8,589 nt of DNA. It comes from Bacteroidales bacterium (GTDB taxonomy: Bacteria > Bacteroidota > Bacteroidia > Bacteroidales > Paludibacteraceae). The stretch spans positions 1 to 8,589 of the forward strand of contig CAAFYY010000009.1 of assembly GCA_900767385.1 (NCBI GenBank), in the 5' to 3' direction. Under the pieces are notes generated by a model that saw only the letters and a list, made by a program, of their open reading frames with translations, did not search any database and had not been told where the DNA came from. The translations under genes were made by a program, and so were the position numbers. Position 1 is the stretch's first letter, and each line of letters begins with the position of its first letter. Positions 1 to 5,461 of the stretch are shown here, one piece after another.

Positions 1-17
1 AGAAAGGGAAACCTTTG

Positions 18-138
18 CACAAAATTTCAAACACCGATAGGTGTTTAGTCTATAAGAACAGAACTTTTTCCTGTAAACAAGTTTCCGTCAAAAGTCCTGT
101 TCTTATAGACTAGCGGCTCCGCCGCTTGAAATTTTGTG
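18..138. repeat. 121-bp nested inverted repeat downstream of tRNA-Tyr
   Basis: Four paired elements are visible. The outer arms 18-30 and 126-138 are perfect 13-bp complements (CACAAAATTTCAA / TTGAAATTTTGTG). Inside lies hairpin A (31-35 with 40-44, loop GATA), then a central 16-bp perfect stem (46-61 with 97-112) that continues after one mismatch for 6 bp (63-68 with 90-95), then GC-rich hairpin B (113-117 with 121-125, loop TCC). Transcribed with the tRNA operon, it would fold as a four-way junction. The right outer arm includes the discriminator base and the last acceptor-stem base of tRNA-Tyr. There is no U-tract at the base, so it does not look like a simple terminator. I see no target duplication and no ORF. 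It may be a non-autonomous repeat or a structured spacer; the function is unknown. Confidence 0.75.
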
Positions 139-219
139 GGCAGTGATGGATTCGAACCACCGAAGTCGAAAGACAGCTGAGTTACAGTCAGCCCCATTTG
201 GCCACTCTGGTAACTGCCC
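137..219 (-). tRNA. tRNA-Tyr (GUA)
   Basis: The minus strand folds as a class II tRNA of 83 nt. The acceptor stem is GGGCAGT (219-213) paired with ACTGCCC (144-138), with discriminator A at 137. The anticodon loop CTGTAAC, on stem GCTGA/TCAGC, gives anticodon GTA. There is a long variable arm with a short GTC/GAC stem, and a T-arm with the TTCGAAT loop on GGTGG/CCATC. CCA is not encoded; the bases after the discriminator are CAA. It lies 45 bp downstream of tRNA-Thr and should share its transcript. Confidence 0.97.
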
Positions 220-264
220 ATTTGTTTGGCTTAGTTTTATAAAGAACTTTCACCATTTTTGGTG

Positions 265-338
265 AGCCTCTTGTCGGATTCGAACCAACGACCCCGAGAT
301 TACAAATCACGTGCTCTGGCCAGCTGAGCTAAAGAGGC
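265..338 (-). tRNA. tRNA-Thr (UGU)
   Basis: This is a 74-nt class I tRNA on the minus strand. The acceptor stem is GCCTCTT (338-332) paired with AAGAGGC (272-266), with discriminator U. The D-arm is GCTC/GAGC and the T-arm is GTTGG-TTCGAAT-CCGAC. The anticodon loop TTTGTAA gives UGU, reading ACA and other ACN threonine codons. The anticodon stem CGTGA/TCTCG has a central U29-U41 mismatch, a form I believe is common in bacterial tRNA-Thr(UGU). CCA is not encoded. It is the first gene of the tRNA operon. Confidence 0.97.
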
Positions 339-377
339 GGCTCTATTATGCTCCCGGTTCGTTCCTGAAAGCGGTTG

Positions 378-409
378 CAAAGATAGAGGTTTTTCCCATA
401 CCACACAAA
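378..409 (-). promoter_or_regulatory. Promoter of the tRNA operon (Bacteroidetes -33/-7 type)
   Basis: On the minus strand TTTG (409-406) and TATCTTTG (385-378) are separated by 20 bp. This matches the known Bacteroidetes primary sigma consensus TTTG-N19-21-TAnnTTTG. The predicted start of transcription, near 372, is about 34 nt before the mature 5' end of tRNA-Thr. Confidence 0.85.
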
Positions 410-419
410 CTATTCGGCA

Positions 420-453
420 TTTTTTTTTCAAGAAAGTGTATTTTTTTTCTTGA
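420..453 (-). promoter_or_regulatory. A-tract pair / inverted repeat upstream of the tRNA promoter
   Basis: On the minus strand there are an A8 tract (448-441) and an A9 tract (428-420), with centres about 20.5 bp apart, or two helical turns. The nearer tract begins about 10 bp upstream of the -33 box, where an UP element would lie. The same bases also form an 8-bp inverted repeat, TCAAGAAA (428-435) with TTTCTTGA (446-453). The hairpin is followed by A, not T, on the minus strand, so it is not a canonical hpf terminator. The UP-element role is an inference. Confidence 0.45.
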
Positions 454-528
454 GCCGACAAGACTGTAAACTATTTGACTGATTATCAGCAACGATTTAC
501 AGACATTAGTTGGAGTGGCGTTTCTGGT

Positions 529-819
529 TTATCGATGGTCCTTATGTTTTTCGAGTTGTTTTTCCAGCGCTGAAAGGCATCCATCAAAGGCTTCCTCAAA
601 AGAATCGGCCTCTTTTTGGGCATAAAATTTCGCATTCGGCGCCAAAATCGTTACGGAAACATCCTTGTTGCACTCACTTTCGGGCTTGACAACTTTAAGA
701 ATTACATCGGCTGTCTGAGCATCCGGACAGAATTTTGCAAACTTTTCGATCTTGCGGTTGATGTAGGCTTGCAGTTTTTCGGTTGCGTCAAATTTCACGG
801 ATTGAATTCTGAGTTCCAT
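529..819 (-). CDS. hpf: Ribosome hibernation-promoting factor, short form (HPF/RaiA family)
   Basis: The protein has 96 residues, the usual size of a short HPF or YfiA/RaiA protein, and lacks the C-terminal dimerisation domain of long HPF. The N-terminus MELRIQSVKFDATEKLQAYI and the following basic helix (NRKIEKFAKF) fit the beta-alpha-beta-beta-beta-alpha fold of the family. The C-terminal helix (DSFEEAFDGCLSALEKQLEKHK) is also typical. The family binds the decoding region of the small subunit and silences idle ribosomes in slow growth. The start is fixed by an AGGAGG 4 nt upstream. The gene follows xerC by 42 bp with no promoter match between them, so it is probably co-transcribed with xerC. 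Placement between xerC and a tRNA operon is the usual Bacteroidetes order. No clear terminator follows it; imperfect palindromes lie at 473-501 and 428-453. Confidence 0.93.
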   Translation of the reverse strand: MELRIQSVKFDATEKLQAYINRKIEKFAKFCPDAQTADVILKVVKPESECNKDVSVTILAPNAKFYAQKEADSFEEAFDGCLSALEKQLEKHKDHR

Positions 820-823
820 AAAT

Positions 824-829
824 CCTCCT
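824..829 (-). promoter_or_regulatory. Strong Shine-Dalgarno sequence of hpf
   Basis: The minus strand reads AGGAGG, then 4 nt, then ATG. It is the only full-length SD in the window. The other starts have none, or only partial matches (for example GGAG one base from the xerC ATG). This is unusual in a phylum where the anti-SD is reported to be sequestered on the ribosome. Confidence 0.8.
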
Positions 830-861
830 ATTTTTGATAGATTAATATTGTATGAAGAGTT

Positions 862-1758
862 TTATTTCTCTTCTTTTTTAGCGCGGGGGTGTGCCTTGCT
901 GTAGTCTTGGAGCATTTGTTCGAAGGTGACATGCGTATAGATCTGCGTTGTGGCGAGACTGGCATGACCCAAGAGTTCCTTGACTGAATCGATGTCCGCA
1001 CCATGGTTGAGCATGGTGGTGGCAAAGGTATGTCTGAGCACGTGAGGGCTATGTTTCTCCAAGGTAGAGACGGCGCCCATCTTTTTCACTACTATATTAT
1101 ATATATCCGATGCACGCATTGCGCTGCCGTCATTGCGAACAAACAGATGACCATCGCTCATTTGTACATCGCGAGCCCGGAGTTCTTGATAATGTTTGAT
1201 TTTTAGCTCCAGGTCTTGTCCGAAGGGGACGATTCTCTCTTTTCGTCCCTTGCCGAAGATTCGGATGGTATGATTTGAGAAATCAACATCCACATCTTTC
1301 AGATTGGCAAGTTCGGCTCGGCGCATTCCTGTCTGATAGAAGATTTCTATAATCAGGTTGTCGCGAGCTGGCTCGAAGAGATCCTTTTCCTCATCCAGAA
1401 GTTGGAGTGCCTGCTCTACTTCGCTTTCTTTGAAGAAGTCGGGCAGCGGCTTAGGTGTCTTGAGGGCAGGCACATATTCTGCCGGATTTTTCTCTACCAC
1501 TCCCATCTGCCTAAGGAAACGATAGAAACTTCTTGCCGAGGAGAGTTTGCGATTGACCGAGCGAGCGAGAAAACATCTGCTCATCATATCAGCAGCCCAA
1601 GAACGGACGTCGTCGGTGGTCACTTTTACCACATTTTCTTCTGTCGGTTCCACCTGAAGAAACGAAAAGAAATCTTCAAGGTCGTTGCGATAGGCTGCAA
1701 CGGTATGTTCGGAACGGGCTTTCTCGGTAGTGAGATATTTTACAAAAGCCTCTATCAT
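862..1758 (-). CDS. xerC: Tyrosine recombinase XerC
   Basis: The 298-residue length is typical of XerC/XerD. Residues 1-95 form the SAM-like core-binding domain and about 105-290 the catalytic domain. All catalytic residues are present: R146 (in TGMRRAEL), K170 (FGKGRKER), H239 and R242 (PHVLRHTFAT), H265 (LLGHAS) and the nucleophile Y274 (TTQIYTHV). The 9-residue spacing from H265 to Y274 equals that of XerD. With its partner it resolves chromosome dimers at dif next to the division septum. The location between rpsU and hpf, with no integrase cargo or att sites nearby, argues for the housekeeping recombinase and not a mobile-element integrase. I cannot tell XerC from XerD by sequence alone; the symbol follows usual usage for this locus. 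The start ATG has GGAG almost touching it. Confidence 0.93.
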   Translation of the reverse strand: MIEAFVKYLTTEKARSEHTVAAYRNDLEDFFSFLQVEPTEENVVKVTTDDVRSWAADMMSRCFLARSVNRKLSSARSFYRFLRQMGVVEKNPAEYVPALKTPKPLPDFFKESEVEQALQLLDEEKDLFEPARDNLIIEIFYQTGMRRAELANLKDVDVDFSNHTIRIFGKGRKERIVPFGQDLELKIKHYQELRARDVQMSDGHLFVRNDGSAMRASDIYNIVVKKMGAVSTLEKHSPHVLRHTFATTMLNHGADIDSVKELLGHASLATTQIYTHVTFEQMLQDYSKAHPRAKKEEK

Positions 1759-1778
1759 TCTCCAGAGTGATTACGGTG

Positions 1779-1809
1779 CTAAATTACGATTTTATTTCTA
1801 TAGTTGCAA
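1779..1809 (-). promoter_or_regulatory. Possible xerC-hpf promoter
   Basis: On the minus strand TTGC (1809-1806) and TAATTTAG (1786-1779) are 19 bp apart, each one base off the TTTG/TAnnTTTG consensus. It lies downstream of the rpsU terminator and about 20 bp before the xerC ATG, where a promoter would be needed. Upstream, a two-tier hairpin (1829-1833 with 1863-1867, and 1837-1841 with 1851-1855) is visible but has no assigned role. Confidence 0.35.
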
Positions 1810-1911
1810 GCAAGAAGCCGACTATTTTCTGGCTATCGGAAAGATTTTCATTCCGTCAGTTTGCCAGCCATATTTCCTATGCTTTCTATAAGATTGGCAG
1901 ATTAGGGGCAT

Positions 1912-1941
1912 AAAAAAAGACAATCCTTTAGGACTGCCTTT
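1912..1941 (-). terminator. Rho-independent terminator of rpsU
   Basis: The minus strand gives GGCAGTCC (1938-1931), loop TAAA, GGATTGTC (1926-1919), then T7 (1918-1912). This is an 8-bp stem with two G-U pairs, extendable by three A-U pairs at the base. It begins 22 bp after the rpsU stop codon and separates rpsU from xerC. Confidence 0.88.
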
Positions 1942-1963
1942 CTTCAAATGCTTCGCACTAAGA

Positions 1964-2155
1964 TTAGTCTTCGCGTGTTTGCAATTGTTGAACGTAGATA
2001 GCGTGCATCATTTTGTCACGTTTTACTACTGAAGGTTTGTCGAATTGTTGACGACGACGAAGTTCTTTAACAACGCCTGTTTTTTCGAATTTACGTTTGA
2101 ATTTCTTCAACGCGCGTTCGATATTGTCGCCTTCTTTCACAGGAACTACAATCAT
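1964..2155 (-). CDS. rpsU: Small ribosomal subunit protein bS21
   Basis: The 63-residue, strongly basic protein starts MIVVPVKEGDNIERALKKFKR, followed by the helical, arginine- and lysine-rich segment (KFEKTGVVKELRRRQQFDKPSVVKRDK) that defines bS21. The length is normal for Bacteroidetes, slightly shorter than the 71 residues of E. coli. bS21 sits on the 30S platform near the 3' end of 16S rRNA. In Bacteroidetes it is known to help cover the anti-SD, together with bS6 and bS18. The gene has its own promoter, a leader of about 80 nt and a strong terminator, so it is monocistronic or only partly read through into xerC. No SD stands directly before the ATG. Confidence 0.96.
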   Translation of the reverse strand: MIVVPVKEGDNIERALKKFKRKFEKTGVVKELRRRQQFDKPSVVKRDKMMHAIYVQQLQTRED

Positions 2156-2240
2156 TTGTCTTTAAGTTATGAGTGTTATTATTTTGATACTTAACTAATT
2201 GCAATACTCTCCTAAGCTTTCTGCTACGGCATAGTATCGG
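2156..2240 (-). promoter_or_regulatory. rpsU 5' leader with a distant SD-like AGGAGAG
   Basis: The predicted mRNA has about 80 nt before the rpsU ATG. AGGAGAG lies at 2213-2207, with 51 nt between it and the start codon. A 6-bp A/U-only pairing (TTAAGT with ACTTAA) between the two would shorten that distance. A second short palindrome (TTGCAA) follows AGGAGAG. This is longer than the leaders inferred for thiL and mutY here. Any role in autoregulation by bS21 is speculation. Confidence 0.3.
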
Positions 2241-2244
2241 GTGG

Positions 2245-2275
2245 CAAAAGTAATACTTTTTTTGAGATTATCAAT
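2245..2275 (-). promoter_or_regulatory. rpsU promoter
   Basis: On the minus strand ATTG (2275-2272) and TACTTTTG (2252-2245) are separated by 19 bp. The -7 box matches TAnnTTTG exactly and the -33 box matches three of four bases. Transcription would start near 2238. Confidence 0.7.
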
Positions 2276-2284
2276 TACTATAAC

Positions 2285-2306
2285 AAAAAAAGTGCACTTT
2301 TTAGTG
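2285..2306 (-). terminator. Possible weak terminator after rpiB
   Basis: The minus strand reads CACT-AAAA-AGTG, then CAC and T7. The overlapping 16-bp palindrome AAAAAGTGCACTTTTT (2287-2302) is an alternative fold. The stem is short and A/U-rich, and it lies directly upstream of the rpsU promoter, so both termination and insulation are only plausible. Confidence 0.35.
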
Positions 2307-2321
2307 TTTTTTCTTTTACGA

Positions 2322-2768
2322 TTACTCGTTAGATTCCTGTTGTACAGGGATTTTCTCTACTCTACGCTGATGACGCCCGCCCTCAAAATCTGTTGAGAAG
2401 TAGGCTTTAACGATCTCCAAGGCAGTCTCAGTACTGATGAAGCGTGCAGGAAGAGAGAGGATATTGGCATCGTTGTGCTGGCGGGCAAGTTGCGCCAACT
2501 CCACGTTCCAGCAGAGGGCAGCCCGAACGCCTTGGTGTTTGTTGACGGTGATGCTGATGCCGTTACCAGAGCCACAGATAGCGATGCCGAAGTCGCATGC
2601 TTTTCCCTCTACAGCTTTTGCAAGGGGATGAGCAAAGTCTGGATAGTCGCAACTGTCTGCGCTATAGGTTCCGTAATCATAGACATTAGCCTGTTGTTGT
2701 TCAAGCCATTTAATCACCTCACCTTTGAGTTCAAAACCAGCGTGGTCTGAAGCGATGCCGATTGACAT
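2322..2768 (-). CDS. rpiB: Ribose-5-phosphate isomerase B (LacAB/RpiB family)
   Basis: RpiB interconverts ribose 5-phosphate and ribulose 5-phosphate in the non-oxidative pentose phosphate pathway. From the ATG at 2768 the protein has 148 residues, matching the family length, and begins MSIGIASDHAGFELK with the substrate-binding D8-H9. The active-site loop is C65-GSGNG (66-70), the phosphate loop is around N76-K77, and the HNDAN segment contains H98, equivalent to the ring-opening histidine. The C-terminal GGRHQRRVEKI is typical. An in-frame ATG at 2786 (MKALNL added, 154 residues) is possible and clears the thiL stop by 23 bp. A still longer reading from 2843 would overlap the end of thiL and is unlikely. 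It is downstream of thiL with a 41-bp AT-rich gap and is probably co-transcribed. Confidence 0.92.
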   Translation of the reverse strand: MSIGIASDHAGFELKGEVIKWLEQQQANVYDYGTYSADSCDYPDFAHPLAKAVEGKACDFGIAICGSGNGISITVNKHQGVRAALCWNVELAQLARQHNDANILSLPARFISTETALEIVKAYFSTDFEGGRHQRRVEKIPVQQESNE

Positions 2769-2809
2769 CAAGTTTAATGCTTTCATGAATACTATATATA
2801 ATATGTATA

Positions 2810-3856
2810 TTATTGTTCGGTTTGTTCTTTGAATGCATTCCAACCCTGGGCCTTAAGGGAGAGTTCCTGACCATCGCGCGTTACGAGGCATGCCCCTTCT
2901 GACGCATCGGTAGTATGACCTATGATATGGATATTCTCCTCCTCAAGTGCTTTCATCTTCTCGTGAAGTTCGAGAGGCACCGTGAAGAGCAGTTCGTAGT
3001 CTTCGCCACCATTGAGAGCCGCCGTTGTAAGATTCATATTGAATTCTTCCGCCTGAATAGCAGTCACGTAATCGATAGGAATACGCTCCTCATAGACACG
3101 GCAACCCACGCTACTGTCATTGCAGATATGAAGCAGCTCGGAGGAAAGTCCGTCACTGACATCCATCATCGCTGTTGGCACTATGCCGTTTTTGGCAAGC
3201 ACCTCAATGATATCTGTGCGAGGCTCAGGCCGCATCTGGCGTTGAAGGATATACTCCTTGCTGGCGAAGTCGGGCTGAAATCCCTCATTATCTTTTTGGC
3301 TTAAGAAGATGCGTTTCTCACGTTCAAGAAGTTGCAAACCCATATAAGCAGCACCGAGGTCACCGGTCACGCAAATCAATTGGTTTGGTTTAGCACCACT
3401 GCGATAAACGATCTTGTCTTTATCAGCCACACCTAAGCAGGTGATGCTGATGGTCAGACCGGTGAGAGAGGCGGAGGTATCGCCACCAACGACATCAACG
3501 CCGAACTGGTTGCAAGCCTCATAGATACCAGCATAGAGCTCCTCAATCATCTCCACCGTGAAGCGTTGCGAGACGCCGATGGTCACAAGCATCTGGGTAG
3601 CCTTACCGTTCATGGCGCAGATATCTGAGATATTCACGGCGGCAGCCTTATATCCCAGGTATTTCAAGGGACAGTAATGGAGATCAAAATGAATACCTTC
3701 AAGAAGCACGTCAGTTGTTGCAAGCACCTGTTTCCTACCATAATTCATCACTGCAGCATCGTCACCTACTCCCTTGACAGAAGAGGTGTTACGAAGTTTG
3801 ATAGACTTGGTAAGTTTGTTGATGAGTTTAAATTCTCCTAATTCTGATACATTCAT
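2810..3856 (-). CDS. thiL: Thiamine-monophosphate kinase
   Basis: ThiL phosphorylates thiamine monophosphate with ATP to give thiamine diphosphate, the last step of cofactor synthesis. The 348-residue protein has the PurM/ThiL-type ATP-grasp-like fold with its metal and nucleotide motifs in order: GEFKLI at 7-12, GDDAAV at 31-36, TTDVLLEGIHF at 47-57, NISDICAMNG at 75-84, VGGDTSAS at 123-130, VTGDLGAAYMG at 163-173, MDVSDGLSSEL at 231-241 and GGEDYELLF at 283-291, ending in the usual GWNAF at 338-342. No other thiamine gene is in view, so its pairing with rpiB is by operon and not by pathway. A -7 element 25 bp upstream of the ATG supports this start. There is no SD. Confidence 0.95.
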   Translation of the reverse strand: MNVSELGEFKLINKLTKSIKLRNTSSVKGVGDDAAVMNYGRKQVLATTDVLLEGIHFDLHYCPLKYLGYKAAAVNISDICAMNGKATQMLVTIGVSQRFTVEMIEELYAGIYEACNQFGVDVVGGDTSASLTGLTISITCLGVADKDKIVYRSGAKPNQLICVTGDLGAAYMGLQLLEREKRIFLSQKDNEGFQPDFASKEYILQRQMRPEPRTDIIEVLAKNGIVPTAMMDVSDGLSSELLHICNDSSVGCRVYEERIPIDYVTAIQAEEFNMNLTTAALNGGEDYELLFTVPLELHEKMKALEEENIHIIGHTTDASEGACLVTRDGQELSLKAQGWNAFKEQTEQ

Positions 3857-3880
3857 TGCCTGTGGGTCTTAAATGAACTG

Positions 3881-3888
3881 CAAAGATA
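3881..3888 (-). promoter_or_regulatory. thiL-rpiB promoter, -7 element
   Basis: TATCTTTG on the minus strand, followed by C, is an exact TAnnTTTG match and places the transcription start about 18-20 nt before the thiL ATG. No TTTG is present 19-21 bp upstream; the nearest, at 3903-3900, is only 11 bp away. The -33 part is therefore absent or degenerate. Confidence 0.65.
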
Positions 3889-4357
3889 CAAAAAATATAC
3901 AAAAAGCCGATGCAGACAGGTGCCGATTATCCACTTACAAAGAAAATCGGACGCATAAAGAATTGACTATCGCAGGATTACTGTAACTACAGGGATGCTA
4001 ACACCAAAAAAACAATTGCTGCCGGCAAAAGAGATAAGGATTTTTTCTAAAAAAAATGCCGAGTGAGAAATAGCATCAGAGCAGTTTGTAACAGAAAATT
4101 CAGCGGCAAAAGGGTAGATACAGAGAACAAAATAGAATTTATTTCCGACCAACGGCAAACCGAAGACCCTAAAGAAAAAAGCAACAAAGTAGGAACAAAT
4201 GGAGCAATCTCCCAACAAGAAAACCCTCCGCCGAATAACGGAAAATCAGGCTATAGGAAAAGAAAAATTGGGAATTTTGCCGTTGAAATTTTCACAAAAA
4301 GAGAATCCGCTTCCCTATCTCTTTTTCGAGATTTTCCCTCAAATCAACAAGACACGA
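3889..4357. other. 469-bp intergenic region, no convincing gene
   Basis: This is the longest non-coding stretch in the window, between the thiL promoter and the mutY stop. It is A-rich on the plus strand. The open frames here are poor. The 83-residue minus frame at 3967-4218 needs a TTG start. The plus frame at 4063-4605 runs through about 250 bp of mutY. A 63-codon plus frame at 4199-4390 (ATG) has no promoter or SD and runs into the mutY end. CGGCAAA recurs at about 4023, 4103 and 4154. Several A/T palindromes are present, such as ATTTTTT/AAAAAAT near 4040-4056 and AAAATT-GGG-AATTTT near 4265-4279. Its role, if any, is unknown. Confidence 0.6.
4296..4326 (-). terminator. Candidate mutY terminator
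   Basis: On the minus strand AAAAAGAGA (4326-4318) can pair with TCTCTTTTT (4304-4296) around a 13-nt loop, with the U-run forming the 3' arm, 31 bp after the mutY stop. An alternative hairpin ATCTC/GAGAT (4317-4321 with 4328-4332) uses the same bases and excludes the first. The stem is mostly A-U, so strength is uncertain. Confidence 0.45.
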
Positions 4358-5443
4358 CTACCCGCCGAAGAGCTCCGCTCCTTTTTCTAAAAGAGTCTCA
4401 ACAAGTTTCGGCACAGCGTAACGTTCAAGTTCCTCTACAGGAACAAAAGAAGCGTCTCCCCAACTCCGACGAAGCGGTTCGAGCAAACGGAGATAGAAAC
4501 ATCTGGCTATCAATTTCTGATGAGTCAATTGATGGATCTTTTCGCCTGACTCCGCTACCAGTTCAACAGCGCAGTCGCCCAGAAGGGAGAGATACTGACT
4601 CGTAGTCGTCAAATCGGTGAAATCAAGCGGTCCATCGTGTTCCACAAGAGGGAGTTCATAGAGGCCACACCAGATATCCTTGGAATCCTGCCGCTGATGA
4701 AGCATGACCCTATCGTTCGACATAATATATATATAGTGTAGATAACGCGTACGAATCTTTACCTTATGCTGTTTAACAGGAAACAAGGAGACGCCGTTAA
4801 GGGCATAGGCACAACAGTTCTCTGAGAACGGACAAAAGGAGCAGTCGGGATGCGGCACACACTGGAGTGCGCCAAACTCCATCATCGCCTGATTGTGGAG
4901 AGATGCGGCATCAACGGGGAGAAGCGACTGCGCCAGTTCCCGAAACTGCCGTTCTCCAGTAGTGGTGTCAATAGGGGTATCAATGCCGAAATAGCGGGCA
5001 AGGAAACGGTAGACATTGCCATCGACCACCGCCACAGGTTCGTCAAAGGCAAATGAGGCGATGGCAGCTGCTGTATATCGGCCGACACCTTTCAGTTTTT
5101 GCAGTTCTGCAGCAGTCGTTGGGAAAGAACCACGAAAATCCTCAACCACCATTTTGGCGGCAGCATGAAGATTTCGCGCCCGAGAATAATATCCAAGACC
5201 TTGCCACATTTTCAACACCTCATCCAACGATGCGGCTGCGAGGTCGGCCACCGTTGGGTACTTATCCACAAACGCCTCATAGTAGCTGCGGCCTTGAGCC
5301 ACCTGAGTCTGCTGAAGAATCACCTCCGACAGCCAGATGCGATAGGGGTCGCGGGTCCGACGCCAGGGGAGCTCGCGCGCCGACTCAGCATACCAGCGGT
5401 GCAGTATGCGACAAAACTTTTTCTTTAATTCAGCAGTTTCCAT
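4358..5443 (-). CDS. mutY: A/G-specific adenine DNA glycosylase MutY
   Basis: MutY removes adenine mispaired with 8-oxoguanine, preventing G:C to T:A changes. From the ATG at 5443 it has 361 residues. The catalytic E40 lies in WLSEVILQQTQV, the helix-hairpin-helix at about 117-137 (LKGVGRYTAAAI), and the catalytic D141 in VVDGNV. The iron-sulphur cysteines are C195, C201, C204 and C210. The C-terminal NUDIX-like 8-oxoG-recognition domain (about 229-361) contains HQLTHQKL. The first cysteine spacing is X5 rather than the usual X6, giving CX5CX2CX5C; a second C211 follows C210. The frame stays open upstream to a TTG at 5464, but that codon lies inside a perfect -7 box, so 5443 is chosen. It diverges from pepP and appears monocistronic. 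Confidence 0.95.
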   Translation of the reverse strand: METAELKKKFCRILHRWYAESARELPWRRTRDPYRIWLSEVILQQTQVAQGRSYYEAFVDKYPTVADLAAASLDEVLKMWQGLGYYSRARNLHAAAKMVVEDFRGSFPTTAAELQKLKGVGRYTAAAIASFAFDEPVAVVDGNVYRFLARYFGIDTPIDTTTGERQFRELAQSLLPVDAASLHNQAMMEFGALQCVPHPDCSFCPFSENCCAYALNGVSLFPVKQHKVKIRTRYLHYIYIMSNDRVMLHQRQDSKDIWCGLYELPLVEHDGPLDFTDLTTTSQYLSLLGDCAVELVAESGEKIHQLTHQKLIARCFYLRLLEPLRRSWGDASFVPVEELERYAVPKLVETLLEKGAELFGG

Positions 5444-5461
5444 ACCTTTGTGTACACATCG

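Noticed and set aside
290..312. U-U mismatch in the anticodon stem of tRNA-Thr, suggesting a pseudogene
   Set aside because: All other stems are perfect and I recall this anticodon arm as common in bacterial tRNA-Thr(UGU), so the gene is taken as functional.
616..837. Plus-strand frame opposite hpf
   Set aside because: It is a shadow of hpf, whose protein is recognisable and has its own SD.
1090..1106. Short TA-repeat tracts inside xerC and again at 4722-4738 in mutY
   Set aside because: They encode ordinary Ile/Tyr-rich beta strands and show no sign of phase variation, as the frames are intact and the repeats imperfect.
862..1758. XerC as an integrase of a mobile element next to tRNA genes
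   Set aside because: Its length, the housekeeping neighbours rpsU and hpf, and the absence of cargo, excisionase or direct repeats at the tRNA ends argue for the core recombinase.
2769..2843. N-terminal extension of rpiB to 2843
   Set aside because: It would overlap the last codons of thiL and add residues (MECIQRTNRTIIYILYIVF) with no counterpart in the family.
3967..4218. 83-codon minus-strand frame rich in Phe, Val and Cys
   Set aside because: It depends on a TTG start, and its hydrophobic composition is what an A-rich opposite strand would give by chance.
4283..4292. TTGAAATTTT also found in the outer arm of the repeat at 126-135
   Set aside because: A 10-base A/T-rich match without the rest of the element is likely coincidence.
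4199..4390. 63-codon plus-strand open frame with an ATG start, possible small lysine-rich protein
   Set aside because: A purine-rich stretch precedes it, but there is no TAnnTTTG promoter, no family resemblance, and it runs into the mutY 3' end. Conservation would be needed to revive it.
4063..4605. 180-codon plus-strand open frame before and across the mutY end
   Set aside because: Nearly half overlaps the clearly real mutY on the opposite strand. The composition is low-complexity and hydrophilic with no recognisable domain, and no promoter or SD is seen.
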